Below are positions 17,596 to 26,215 of a DNA stretch of 54,094 bases, piece after piece. The stretch lies in NCBI GenBank assembly GCA_030682795.1, contig JAUXNJ010000037.1, positions 1 to 54,094 on the forward strand. The letters run 5' to 3'. The DNA comes from Sphingobacteriaceae bacterium. Its GTDB lineage: Bacteria > Bacteroidota > Bacteroidia > UBA7662. A program made the translations under genes and the position numbers. The notes under the pieces are model-generated. The model made no database searches. It was not told where the DNA came from and worked only from the letters and a program-made list of their open reading frames with translations. The first letter of the stretch is position 1. Each line of letters begins with the position of its first letter.

Positions 17596-18953
17596 TCGCA
17601 GCACGTTTTTCTCGCTTTTACTTTGTGGGCATTGGTGGTATCGGCATGAGCGCCATTGCGCGACTGTTGCTGCAGCGCGGCTTTGCGGTGGCGGGTTACG
17701 ACAAAACGCCTAGCGACATTACCGCTGCCTTACAAGCAGAAGGTGCAAGCATCAGTTTTGAAGACGAGCTCAGCAGCATTCCTGCAGCCATGCTGGAGGC
17801 GCAGCATACTTTGATAATTAGTACGCCGGCAGTGCCGGTGGGACAGAAAATCCCCGCTTTCTTCCGTGAAAATGGTTTTGAGATGGTGAAGCGCGCCAAA
17901 GCCTTGGGCATGATTACCGCCGATGGCATTACTTTGGCCGTTGCCGGCACCCATGGCAAAACCACTACCACCTCCCTCATTGCGCATTTGTTGGAGGTGG
18001 CGCAATACGCCTTCACCGCCTTGTTGGGAGGTGTAAGTACCAATTATGGCAGCAATTTGCTCAGCAGGGGCACTGAATACTTTGTAACCGAGGCCGACGA
18101 ATTCGACCGTTCGTTCTTGCAGCTGCAACCGGCTTATGCTGCCATCACCAGCATGGATGCCGATCACCTCGATATTTACGGCGATGCCGCCAGTATGCAC
18201 CAGGCTTATGCCGACTTTGCTGCTTTGGTGCGTCGCAAGCTGGTGTATCAGGTAAACGCGCCACTGCCTTTGCCGGCGGGATTGGCTACCCAGGCCTACG
18301 GTCCGGGTGCTGCCATCCAAGCCGCCAATATCCGCATCGAAAACGGTCGCTTTGTATTCGATTACCAAGGCAATGTGAACATTTTCGACCTCGTTTGCGG
18401 CATGCCCGGCTTGCACAACATCGAAAATGCCCTCGCTGCCATCACCTTGGTGCTCGAAATAGGGGTTCAGCCCGAAGCCATCCGCGAAGGCATGGCCAGT
18501 TTTAAAGGCGTAAAGCGTCGTTTTGAGCTGGTGTACGAAGGCGCTGGCAAGGTGTATATCGACGATTACGCCCACCATCCCACCGAAATAGCGGCTTTGC
18601 TCGACTCGGTGCGCATGTTATACCCCGGCAAAAAGGTGTTGGGCATTTTCCAGCCGCATTTGTTTAGCCGCACCCGCGATTTTATGGCGGGATTTGCGGA
18701 GAGCTTGTCGCAGCTCGACAGCTGTTTGCTGCTCGACATTTATCCCGCCCGCGAATTGCCGATTGAAGGCATCAGCAGCGCGGCATTGCTCAGCCAAATC
18801 AGCTGCCAAAAGCAATTGGTGGCTAAGCAAGACTTGGTGGCCGCCGTGGCCGCACAGTCGTTCGACGTATTGCTCACCATTGGCGCCGGCGACATCGATC
18901 GTTTGGTGCAACCGTTGGCGGCTTACTTACAAAAACAGGAGGTGCAGGCATGA
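17592..18953 (+). CDS. murC: UDP-MurNAc:L-alanine ligase MurC
   Basis: MurC adds the first residue, L-alanine, to UDP-MurNAc. The 453 residues show the N-terminal UDP-MurNAc loop YFVGIGGIGMSAIARL, the P-loop AGTHGKTTTTSLIAH (about residues 116-130), the acidic EADEFDRSFL and MDADHLDIYGD, and the C-terminal YIDDYAHHPTEIAALL, the MurC-specific Ala site. It overlaps murG by 4 bp and ftsQ by 4 bp (ATGA), consistent with one long polycistronic mRNA. Confidence 0.96.
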   Translation: MIAARFSRFYFVGIGGIGMSAIARLLLQRGFAVAGYDKTPSDITAALQAEGASISFEDELSSIPAAMLEAQHTLIISTPAVPVGQKIPAFFRENGFEMVKRAKALGMITADGITLAVAGTHGKTTTTSLIAHLLEVAQYAFTALLGGVSTNYGSNLLSRGTEYFVTEADEFDRSFLQLQPAYAAITSMDADHLDIYGDAASMHQAYADFAALVRRKLVYQVNAPLPLPAGLATQAYGPGAAIQAANIRIENGRFVFDYQGNVNIFDLVCGMPGLHNIENALAAITLVLEIGVQPEAIREGMASFKGVKRRFELVYEGAGKVYIDDYAHHPTEIAALLDSVRMLYPGKKVLGIFQPHLFSRTRDFMAGFAESLSQLDSCLLLDIYPARELPIEGISSAALLSQISCQKQLVAKQDLVAAVAAQSFDVLLTIGAGDIDRLVQPLAAYLQKQEVQA

Positions 18954-19717
18954 AAATGGTCAAAAAAATAGCCATCATTCTCGGCAATGTGCTGCTTTTG
19001 GCGGGTATTTTCACCGCTTTCGGCTTCATCAAGGCCGAGAAGAAGCGCGATGTGGTGCAGGAACTCGATTTGCGGGTTGACCACAGCGAAGGCAGCTTCT
19101 TCATCGACAAAGAAACCGTGGCCGCGCAGCTCCGCCGTTCGGGCTGGGGCAATTTGGTAGGCATGGCACTCGACAGTCTCGACTTGCTGGCCATCGAAAA
19201 AGCCATCTACCGCAATCCTTTTGTGGACGAAGTTTCGGCCTTCATCGATGTACAAGGTCGGTTAAGCGTTGAGGTGAGTCAGCGCGAGCCCGTGCTGCGC
19301 GTAGTAAACCGCCACATGGAAAGCTTTTATGTAGATGCCGAGGGCCGCACCATGCCCACCAGCGCCAATTATGCGGCGGCGGTGATGGTGGCTTCGGGCA
19401 ACATCGACGACCGTCCCGCTCCCGGCGATACTTTACGCAGCCAGCGGTTGCGTGATTTGTTCGCGCTGAACGAATACCTGCGCGACAACGAGCTGTATGA
19501 AGCCCTCTTCGTGCAATTGTACGTAAACGGTAAGGGCGAGTTTGAGCTCGTGCCGCGGGTAGGCAACCACACCGTTTTGATTGGCGATTTAAGCGATCTA
19601 GACGAAAAAATGGAAAAACTATTGGCGCTCTATCGCGATGCGCTCGATAAAGAAGGCTGGGAAGAATACCGGCAAGTGAATTTGAAATTTAAGGACCAGG
19701 TGATATGCAAAAGGTAA
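18950..19717 (+). CDS. ftsQ: FtsQ-like division protein
   Basis: This bitopic inner-membrane protein links early and late divisome parts. The 255 residues have a short basic N-terminus (MKMVKK), one membrane helix (about 6-27, IAIILGNVLLLAGIFTAFGF) and a periplasmic part. The periplasmic part has POTRA-like and beta regions: FIDKETVAAQLRRSGW, then AIEKAIYRNPFVDEVSAFI and GRLSVEVSQREPVLRV, the typical FtsQ pattern. The name also rests on position between murC and ftsA. The second in-frame ATG at 18956 is an alternative start. It overlaps ftsA by 13 bp. Confidence 0.9.
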   Translation: MKMVKKIAIILGNVLLLAGIFTAFGFIKAEKKRDVVQELDLRVDHSEGSFFIDKETVAAQLRRSGWGNLVGMALDSLDLLAIEKAIYRNPFVDEVSAFIDVQGRLSVEVSQREPVLRVVNRHMESFYVDAEGRTMPTSANYAAAVMVASGNIDDRPAPGDTLRSQRLRDLFALNEYLRDNELYEALFVQLYVNGKGEFELVPRVGNHTVLIGDLSDLDEKMEKLLALYRDALDKEGWEEYRQVNLKFKDQVICKR

Positions 19718-21030
19718 CAAACAAACAGGAAATCAAGTCTGAGATCGTTGTGGGTCTCGACATCGGCACAACCAAAATTTGTGCGATTGTGGGCACCAAA
19801 AACGAATACGGCAAGATGGAAGTGCTCGGCATGGGCAAGGCCGAATCGCTGGGCGTGAGTAGGGGCGTGGTGAGCAACATCGAAAAAACGGTGGACGCCA
19901 TCCGCAAGGCCATCAAGGAGGCAGAAGACGAGTCGGGCATCGACATCCGCGTGGTAAACGTGGGCATCGCTGGTCAGCACATCCAAAGCCACCAGCACCG
20001 CAATATGATGACCCGCCAGAGCACCGAGGACGAAATAGCGCAGGCCGACATCGACAAATTGGTAGACATGATGCACCGCATCCCGCAACAGCCGGGTTAC
20101 GAGGTGATCCATGTGTTGCCACAGGAGTTTATTGTGGACAACGAAGTGGGCATCAAAGACCCCATCGGCATGAGCGGCATCCGTCTTGAAGCCAATTTTC
20201 ACATCATCACCGGGCATGTTACCGCGGCCAACAACATCTATAAGTGTGTGCGCAAGGCGGGGTTGGAGGTATCAGGACTCATCCTCGAGCCTTTGGCCTC
20301 TTCTGAATCGGTATTGAGCGAGGAAGAAAAAGAAGCCGGCGTGGTATTGGTCGACATTGGCGGCGGCACCACCGACATCGCCATCTTCCAAGAAGGCATC
20401 ATTCGCCACACCGCGGTGATTCCTTTTGGCGGCAACATCATCACCGAAGACATCAAAGAAGGTTGCACCGTGCTGCGGCAGCAGGCGGAGTTGCTCAAAA
20501 TACGCTTTGGATCGGCTTTGGCCAGCGAAACGCAGGACAACGAAATTGTATCGATTCCCGGCTTACGCGGCCGCGAACCCAAAGAAATCAGCGTGCGCAA
20601 CCTCGCCAGCATCATCCAGGCGCGCATCGAGGAGATCATTGAGCTGGTGCATTACGAAATCAAGGCTTCGGGCTTCGAGAAAAAGCTCATTGCAGGTATC
20701 GTATTGACCGGCGGTGGCTCGCAGCTACGCAATTTGCGGCCGTTGGTAGAGTATCTCACGGGTATGGACGTACGCATTGGTACTCCCAATGAGCATTTGG
20801 CCAAGGGAGATGAGGATGTGAAGAGTCCGATGTACGCCACCAGCGTAGGCTTGGTGCTGATGGGCTTGAACGAGTTGACCAAGCGCGCGGTGAGCACCGA
20901 GAAGAACAGCAAAACCGGCAAGGATGGTCGTCCTGCCGAACCCGCCAAAATGGGCGGAGGCTTTTTGGAGCGCATTCTGAAGAAAGGCAAGGAGTGGATG
21001 GAAGATGGAGACCTTAAGGATTTTAATTGA
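19705..21030 (+). CDS. ftsA: FtsA, actin-like membrane tether of FtsZ
   Basis: FtsA polymerises on the membrane and anchors FtsZ. The 441 residues show the actin-fold phosphate-1 loop VGLDIGTTKICAIVG near the N-terminus, the SHS2-type 1C region, phosphate-2 VLVDIGGGTTDIAIF, and the adenosine motif IVLTGGGSQLRNL. The tail GGGFLERILKKGKEWM is amphipathic and fits the membrane-targeting helix. The ATG at 19705 overlaps ftsQ by 13 bp. A low-complexity tract separates the stop from ftsZ. Confidence 0.96.
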   Translation: MQKVTNKQEIKSEIVVGLDIGTTKICAIVGTKNEYGKMEVLGMGKAESLGVSRGVVSNIEKTVDAIRKAIKEAEDESGIDIRVVNVGIAGQHIQSHQHRNMMTRQSTEDEIAQADIDKLVDMMHRIPQQPGYEVIHVLPQEFIVDNEVGIKDPIGMSGIRLEANFHIITGHVTAANNIYKCVRKAGLEVSGLILEPLASSESVLSEEEKEAGVVLVDIGGGTTDIAIFQEGIIRHTAVIPFGGNIITEDIKEGCTVLRQQAELLKIRFGSALASETQDNEIVSIPGLRGREPKEISVRNLASIIQARIEEIIELVHYEIKASGFEKKLIAGIVLTGGGSQLRNLRPLVEYLTGMDVRIGTPNEHLAKGDEDVKSPMYATSVGLVLMGLNELTKRAVSTEKNSKTGKDGRPAEPAKMGGGFLERILKKGKEWMEDGDLKDFN

Positions 21031-21093
21031 TTAGCGATTAGCGATTAGCGATTTCGATTTGCGATTTGGATTTAGGATTTGGATTAGTGATTT
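21029..21093. repeat. Degenerate GATTAGC / GATTTG tract between ftsA and ftsZ
   Basis: Three exact GATTAGC units (21029-21049) start on the last two bases of the ftsA stop and decay into GATTTC, GATTTGC, GATTTGG, GATTTAGG units through 21093. This is the only large gap in the otherwise continuous cluster and lies in the ftsZ leader. Confidence 0.75.
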
Positions 21094-21138
21094 AGAGGCT
21101 TGAAACAAGAGAAAATAAAAAAAACAACATACAACGTC

Positions 21139-22764
21139 ATGGATATGAACTTACTAAACAACAATGTGGTGTTCGATTTACCGAACTCACGACCTAACAT
21201 CATCAAAGTGATTGGTGTTGGTGGGGCGGGCGGCAATGCCGTCAACCATATGTACGAATTGGGCATCAAGGATGTGGATTTTTTGGTGACGAACACCGAC
21301 TACCAGGCCTTGGAAAAGAGCCGGATTCCGCTGCGCTTGCAGCTCGGTCCGTCGCTAACCGAAGGTCGCGGCGCGGGTAACCAGCCCGAAATTGGTCGCA
21401 ACGCCGCCATCGAAACCATCGAAGAGGTGAAGCAGCTCATTGGCAACCACACCAAAATGGTGTTTGTAACGGCCGGCATGGGCGGCGGTACCGGAACAGG
21501 TGCAGCTCCCATCATTGCGCAGGCTTGCCGCGAAATGGGCATCCTCACCGTGGGCATCGTAACCCTGCCATTTGCTTTTGAAGGCAAGAAGCGCCTCGAG
21601 CAGGCCAACCGTGGCTTAGACGAGATGCGTCAGCATTGCGATACCACCTTGGTGATCAGCAACGACAAAGTGCGGCAGATTTATGGCAATTTGGCCTTCG
21701 ATAAGGCTTTTGCCCGTGCCGACGATGTTTTGGCAACCGCCGCCAAAGGCATTGCCGAAATCATTACCGTAGAAGGTTATGTAAACGTGGACTATGCCGA
21801 CGTAAAAACGGTGCTCGAAGCCAGCGGCAAAGCCGTGATGGGTTCTGCTACCGCTGAAGGCGAAGGCCGCGCCATGAAGGCCGTGGAGCTCGCGCTCAGC
21901 TCGCCTTTGTTAAACGACAACGACATTACCGGTGCTCGCAGCATTTTGTTGAACATCAGCAGCGGCACCGACCAAATTACCCTCGACGAAATCGGCGAAA
22001 TAAACGATTACGTGCAGGAGATGGCCGGCAGCGATACCGACATCATTTGGGGTAATTGCAACGACGAAACCTTGGGCGAAAGCATCCGCGTAACCGTTAT
22101 TGCTACTGGCTTTGAAGGTGGCGAGTCGCGCGGCAAAATCACCCATCCCCTTGGCAACACCCAGAGCCAGCCTGTGGCCAAGGCCCAGCCGGTGGCAGCA
22201 CCTTATGTGGCTCCGGTGGTAGAAGACCGTGCAGGTAAAACCGTATTGGTGCACAATTTCGACAACGAATTGGGCGCAACACCCGCTCCGCAGCCGGTAG
22301 CACAGCAGCCAACGCCGGCACCACAGCCAGTTGACCTGCCTTCGTGGATGCAGCCGTCGGTGCAAATGGCCCCTTCGCAGCCTTCAGTGAGCCAACAGGA
22401 GTCAGCGAATCCCCCTAAAATGGTGCGTTCGTTGTATGAAGCCAGCGAAGATCCAAGCAACGTGAATCCACGTGAGATTGCCGAAAACCAAGGTTTTCAC
22501 CAGCCGCCTATGGACGATATGTTGGCCAAGTCGATGCAGCGAATCCAGGCGTTGAAAGGGCTGAACTCGCTCAAGCGGGTGGATGCCGACAGTCTCGAGA
22601 GCCTAGAGCGTGAGCCGGCCTATATGCGCCGCAATGTAGACCTCGACCAGGTGCAGCACAGTTCTGAACCGGTGGCGAGTCGCTACACTTTGAGCAACAA
22701 TGAGGGCACGGCACGACCAGAGATTCGTCCGAACAACTCGTTTTTGCACGACAACGTAGATTAA
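21139..22764 (+). CDS. ftsZ: FtsZ, tubulin-like division GTPase
   Basis: FtsZ forms the cytokinetic ring. I use the ATG at 21139 (MDMNLLNNNVVFDLPNSRPN), 541 residues; a TTG further up at 21100 is less likely. The GTPase core has IKVIGVGGAGGNAV, the T4 signature GMGGGTGTGAAP (about 113-124), NTDYQAL and the T7 loop NVDYADVKTVL. After the core come a long Pro/Gln/Ala-rich linker (about residues 340-420) and a C-terminal block with AYMRRNVDLDQ, typical of Bacteroidota FtsZ. It has its own leader with GATTAGC repeats, so a separate promoter is possible. Confidence 0.97.
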   Translation: MDMNLLNNNVVFDLPNSRPNIIKVIGVGGAGGNAVNHMYELGIKDVDFLVTNTDYQALEKSRIPLRLQLGPSLTEGRGAGNQPEIGRNAAIETIEEVKQLIGNHTKMVFVTAGMGGGTGTGAAPIIAQACREMGILTVGIVTLPFAFEGKKRLEQANRGLDEMRQHCDTTLVISNDKVRQIYGNLAFDKAFARADDVLATAAKGIAEIITVEGYVNVDYADVKTVLEASGKAVMGSATAEGEGRAMKAVELALSSPLLNDNDITGARSILLNISSGTDQITLDEIGEINDYVQEMAGSDTDIIWGNCNDETLGESIRVTVIATGFEGGESRGKITHPLGNTQSQPVAKAQPVAAPYVAPVVEDRAGKTVLVHNFDNELGATPAPQPVAQQPTPAPQPVDLPSWMQPSVQMAPSQPSVSQQESANPPKMVRSLYEASEDPSNVNPREIAENQGFHQPPMDDMLAKSMQRIQALKGLNSLKRVDADSLESLEREPAYMRRNVDLDQVQHSSEPVASRYTLSNNEGTARPEIRPNNSFLHDNVD

Positions 22765-22857
22765 GCGTGTGGCGGCTGCGGCTGCCGGCGTAATAAAATT
22801 CCATGACGGTCCTGGCCGCTGGTGCGAAAGCATTGGTGCGCCGGGATTTTTTTTTGA

Positions 22858-22950
22858 AGACCGCTCGCCTGCGGCTCGCTTTACAGACCGCTCGCGTTGC
22901 TCGCTATTCAGACATCAGACCGCTCGCCTGTGGCTCGCTGTCAGACAGAG
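22858..22950. repeat. Three AGACCGCTCGC hairpin units
   Basis: Units begin AGACCGCTCGC at 22858, 22884 and 22916. Each contains GCTCGC followed after a few bases by GGCTCGC or GCTCGC. Inverted relatives (AAGCGCAGCGGTCT) lie at 23177-23190, 23205-23222 and 23226-23239, running into the stop of the next gene. Confidence 0.7.
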
Positions 22951-23021
22951 CAGGCCCTAGCGGTTGGGCTGTGGTGGTAAAATTGGGCAATGGGGGATGG
23001 GGATGGTGAGCGGTTTTTTTG

Positions 23022-23153
23022 AAACACGGAGTTCACGGAGGGCACGGAGCATGGCAAAATATATTGCGTGGGTTGGAGAAAGCTGCAGATATTAGCCTAA
23101 AAACGCTCATAAACTAAGGCAAAAACCTCCGTGTCCTCCGTGCACTCCGTGGT
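23022..23153. repeat. Inverted pair of CACGGAG triplets
   Basis: CACGGAG at 23025, 23034 and 23043 (9-bp spacing) faces CTCCGTG at 23127, 23136 and 23145, about 78 bp further. The arms can form a stem of about 27 bp with few mismatches. The left arm is nearly identical to the element after pgk. Confidence 0.8.
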
Positions 23154-23238
23154 TAACCCAACGCTGCCCCTCTGAAAAGCGCAGCGGTCTGATGTCTGAA
23201 AAGGAAGCGCAGCGACCGGTCTGTATAGCGCAGCGGTC

Positions 23239-23940
23239 TTACCTCACCCGCCGCATAAACTTCCAATGGTCGTACCCCAAACCCAACAACAACATCCCGC
23301 TCGGCAACCACAAACTGGCAAACGACCAGCCCGAAAAGAGCAGTCCGCCCACAATTCCCCCCGCAAAAAAGCAGCTGATAATAAGCATGCGCAATTGAAT
23401 GACGGGCCGTAGTTGCGCGTGTGCTTCGGCTTCTTTGTGAAAAAACCACTGCGACATTTCGATGCCGAGGTCGGTAAACAATCCCGTAAGGTGGGTAGTG
23501 CGCACCACGGCTTTGGAGATTTTGGTAACCAGCGCGTTTTGGAGTCCCATGGCAAACAGCAGCAGCAAAGCGATGCTGTCGGGCTGCCACGTCTGCAGCT
23601 TTTCTCCCGCCAAAGCCACACTTCCCAGCAAAAAAAACTCGAGCAAAACCGGCAGGAGGTAGCTGTTGAAGTGGCGGTAGCGGTGCGAGAACTCAATGAG
23701 GGTGTTCGACACAAAGGCGCCGGCGAAAAAGGCGAAGATGAACACAAAAAACACGAGCGCATCGGCCCAGTGCTGGTCGCGCACGTCGCCCATAAAGAAG
23801 GCGAAATGGCCTGTAACATTGGTAGTAAGCCGGCCGACCGCCACAAAACCCACTACGTTCACCGCCCCGGCTACAAACGAAAGTAAACTTGCAATGCGTA
23901 AATTTTGGGCGTGGGTGCGGGTGCCTTGGTGGGTAAACAT
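23239..23940 (-). CDS. DUF1275 (YoaK-type) membrane protein
   Basis: This 233-residue integral membrane protein has about six hydrophobic helices. The N-terminal pattern ASLLSFVAGAVNVVGFVAVGRLTTNVTGHFA is the DUF1275 signature (fvaGyvDa.g.......f.s..TGn). A second block, GLQNALVTKISKAVVRTTHLTG, matches the inner repeat (QNa....l....v.TT..TG). The substrate is unknown; the family has been proposed to be transporter-like but this is not shown. It is monocistronic and faces away from the T9SS gene. Its stop lies in the inverted GACCGCT repeats. Confidence 0.9.
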   Translation of the reverse strand: MFTHQGTRTHAQNLRIASLLSFVAGAVNVVGFVAVGRLTTNVTGHFAFFMGDVRDQHWADALVFFVFIFAFFAGAFVSNTLIEFSHRYRHFNSYLLPVLLEFFLLGSVALAGEKLQTWQPDSIALLLLFAMGLQNALVTKISKAVVRTTHLTGLFTDLGIEMSQWFFHKEAEAHAQLRPVIQLRMLIISCFFAGGIVGGLLFSGWSFASLWLPSGMLLLGLGYDHWKFMRRVR

Positions 23941-24006
23941 GCGTTAAATGTAATGTTCGGCATTTTTTTTGGCTTCGCGGCCAGTTACGGGCTACGGCAG
24001 GTCGTG

Positions 24007-24615
24007 TTATTGAATCAACAGTCGTTGTTGCCATTGTGCCCCGGTGCTGCTATTGCGCAGGTGGATGAAATAAATTCCTGCGGGCAGAGCCGGCAACCGC
24101 AGTTCGGATTCGCTGCCATGTTGCTCCCAGTTGAACAGGGGTTGGCCATGGGCACTGAGCAGCGTAATGTAATGCAGCTGCTCTGCCTCGTTTTGCCAGC
24201 GCAACGCTACCTGTTCACGGGCGGGATTGGGCCCCATTACAAAGCCAATTTTGTTAAAATCGAGCAGCCGAATCGACAACACCTCGCTGGGAATGCGACC
24301 GCCGAGCAGCAGGCTGTAAAAATACTTGCGGCCGTCGAGTGGCAGGGGGTCGTAGAAATCGTAGCTCACCTCTTCGGCTTCACTGCCGCAAACCCCGCCA
24401 ATGAGGCCAATGGTTTCGAACTGCAGACTGTCGGCCGAGCGCAGCAACTGGATGCCGTTGCAGGTGAAGCCCGCCTGGAGGGTCACGTCTATCCGCACCC
24501 CTTCGCCCAGCTGCAGCAAGCCAAAGCGCGCGATGCCGGTGCCCACAGGCTCTTGGGCCTTGGCTGGCGATAAGCTGCTGAACAGCCAAAGGATGAGCAG
24601 GGAGAGAAAGCGCAC
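24007..24615 (-). CDS. Secreted protein with type IX secretion sorting domain
   Basis: I start this at a GTG (24615) that gives a clean signal peptide: RFLSLLILWLFSSLSPAKAQ, ending in the cleavable AKAQ. The earlier in-frame ATG at 24777 would bury it. The product has about 203 residues. After a small beta-rich domain (about 25-120), the C-terminal 75 residues match the T9SS type A sorting domain: GPNPAREQVALRW, then LPAGIYFIHLRNSS and a basic LLIQ end. Such proteins cross the outer membrane through the type IX system and are attached or released. No catalytic motif is seen in the mature part, so the function is unknown. Confidence 0.8.
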   Translation of the reverse strand: MRFLSLLILWLFSSLSPAKAQEPVGTGIARFGLLQLGEGVRIDVTLQAGFTCNGIQLLRSADSLQFETIGLIGGVCGSEAEEVSYDFYDPLPLDGRKYFYSLLLGGRIPSEVLSIRLLDFNKIGFVMGPNPAREQVALRWQNEAEQLHYITLLSAHGQPLFNWEQHGSESELRLPALPAGIYFIHLRNSSTGAQWQQRLLIQ

Positions 24616-24775
24616 GAAATATATAACAGCTTTTTGCCTTAAAAAGTGCCCATAATTTTTTAGGTTTTGGCTGGAGGAGGGAGCGCGGTCATAGACCAAA
24701 TTCAGACCGATTGGGGAGCGAAGAATGCTGCTGCTACAGCCCAATTCTTGGACCGACTTTTGCATAGCTCGTGGC

Positions 24776-25255
24776 ATGCAAACACTTTTCCTCCTTCAAG
24801 CGGCAGGGCCCCTGCACCAGCAACCGGTGCTCGAACAGCTGCTACTCGACCAAATTTCAGTTTTTGAGCCCGATTTGGCGTCAGATTTTCCCCATACCCC
24901 AGCACCCTTGGCCGGCGAATGGCAGTCTTTGTGGCGGCCCACTACCCGGGTGGTTTTGTTGGAAGCGCCGGTGTATCCTGCCCCCAGCGCCGAAAAGCTG
25001 GCTGCCGAACGCGCGGCTTTGTACGGCAATACCCCGGCTGGTGCAGTGGCTGGTGCCGTAACCAAGTCTGCGCCCGCCGCACCGCAGCTGCCTGCGGTAG
25101 GGCGACTTTTTAGTCTACAGTCCGAACCCGATGCCCAATTACTCTTGCGGATGTATCAGTACGCCATCTCGCCCCAGGCTTCCCAAGCCGAGCTGCTGGC
25201 TTTTTTGCCGTTGGGCTTGATGAAAGGGGCTTGGGTGTGGGGAGAGGTGGGATAG
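24776..25255 (+). CDS. Hypothetical protein (159 aa)
   Basis: The ATG at 24776 (MQTLFLLQAAGPLHQQPVL) is preferred to an earlier in-frame start at 24725, which would overlap the control region of the divergent gene. The product is rich in Ala, Leu and Pro. It is probably soluble, with a Pro-rich central part (VYPAPSAEKLAAERAAL) and a helical end (QAELLAFLPLGLMKGAWVW). I recognise no family. It lies divergent from the T9SS cargo with a 160-bp spacer. Similar-length frames on other strands in this GC-rich stretch are less protein-like. Confidence 0.55.
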   Translation: MQTLFLLQAAGPLHQQPVLEQLLLDQISVFEPDLASDFPHTPAPLAGEWQSLWRPTTRVVLLEAPVYPAPSAEKLAAERAALYGNTPAGAVAGAVTKSAPAAPQLPAVGRLFSLQSEPDAQLLLRMYQYAISPQASQAELLAFLPLGLMKGAWVWGEVG

Positions 25256-25324
25256 GGCTGGTTTTCTGGGTGTTTCAATATTTGGGAAGCGCGTTCTTTG
25301 CCAGTACCGTAGCAAGGTTCGGAT

Positions 25325-26140
25325 TTATTTTGGGCTCCAGCTGATGCAATTCAGCGCGCCGCCTTTTTTGGTGACTTCAGGCATTTTGATGGCCGCCATT
25401 TTGCTGCGGTAAGCAGGGTAAAGCTGCTCCAGTCGCTGCTGCACGGCTGCATCCAACTGCGGATCGATGGCAGTAAACAGCAGCAGGCGGTCGGTTTGGA
25501 GGAAGTTGAGGTAGGGCCAGTAATTGCCTTGGGTATATTTAATTCCAGGGAGCTCCAGGGCTTTCACGTGCAAACCGGCTCCTTTCAGTGGATTTACCAC
25601 TGGCCCGTAGTCGTCGTAGTAGTAATTTATCAGTACAGTTTGGTCGTCGATGAAGCGAACCATGCTGTCGGCGTGGCCGTAGCGGTCTTTTTTATCTTGG
25701 GGAATAAAGACTACCTCTTTCACCTGAAAATCCTCCATCAACTTAGCTTTTAGAGCTTTTTTGCCGTAATGGAACCGGTTTTCACCCACCACCTTGTCGG
25801 CCATGATGAGGGTATTTCCCTGCCGAATCACATTGCCGCCGTCGATGATGAGGTCGGTTTTCACGGTTTGCAATCCCATGGCATCGCAAATAAGGTCGGG
25901 ATTACTTTTCTTGCCTCGCGTGCCAGCGGTTGCTCCTTGCAAATAATCCGGATCATAACGGTATTCCAGCAACCGCCCATCTGGCAAAGGAATGGGCATG
26001 AAGTCGCGGACCCAGATGTCGCGGGTGCCGAGCACCAGGTCGATTGGCTGTCCGAAGCCCTCGCAGGCGGCTTTGATTTGTTGGTAAACCCCAGGATGGA
26101 CTTCAGGCAGGAGGTGGGAGAGGTAGAGGGTGGTAGGCAT
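25325..26140 (-). CDS. Agmatine deiminase / peptidylarginine deiminase-like enzyme
   Basis: This cytosolic guanidine-modifying enzyme of the PAD_porph/agmatine deiminase superfamily has 271 residues, shorter than the usual 350-370, and begins MPTTLYLSHLLPEV. The catalytic features of the superfamily are visible: TRDIWVRDFMP (Asp pair), IDGGNVI, GHADSMVRF (His) and the nucleophile cysteine in KGGALNCISW near the C-terminus. Agmatine deiminases make N-carbamoylputrescine from agmatine. Which guanidino substrate this short form uses cannot be told. It is divergent from the RhuM gene with a 75-bp spacer and has no pathway partner nearby. Confidence 0.85.
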   Translation of the reverse strand: MPTTLYLSHLLPEVHPGVYQQIKAACEGFGQPIDLVLGTRDIWVRDFMPIPLPDGRLLEYRYDPDYLQGATAGTRGKKSNPDLICDAMGLQTVKTDLIIDGGNVIRQGNTLIMADKVVGENRFHYGKKALKAKLMEDFQVKEVVFIPQDKKDRYGHADSMVRFIDDQTVLINYYYDDYGPVVNPLKGAGLHVKALELPGIKYTQGNYWPYLNFLQTDRLLLFTAIDPQLDAAVQQRLEQLYPAYRSKMAAIKMPEVTKKGGALNCISWSPK

Positions 26141-26215
26141 GGTGCTTCCTGTTGTTGGTTGTGTGTTTGGGCATTGTAATATAGAACGGAATGCCTTATT
26201 TTAGTGGTACAGCTT

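Larger units (their letters stand above)
22765..23238. other. Repeat-rich spacer after ftsZ
   Basis: No gene is supported. Two repeat families are interleaved. Three GACCGCTCG-type units lie at 22858-22950, with inverted partners at 23177-23239. A CACGGAG triplet lies at 23022-23049 with inverted partner arms at 23127-23153. The whole spacer can therefore fold back on itself. No clear terminator for ftsZ was recognised. Confidence 0.6.
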
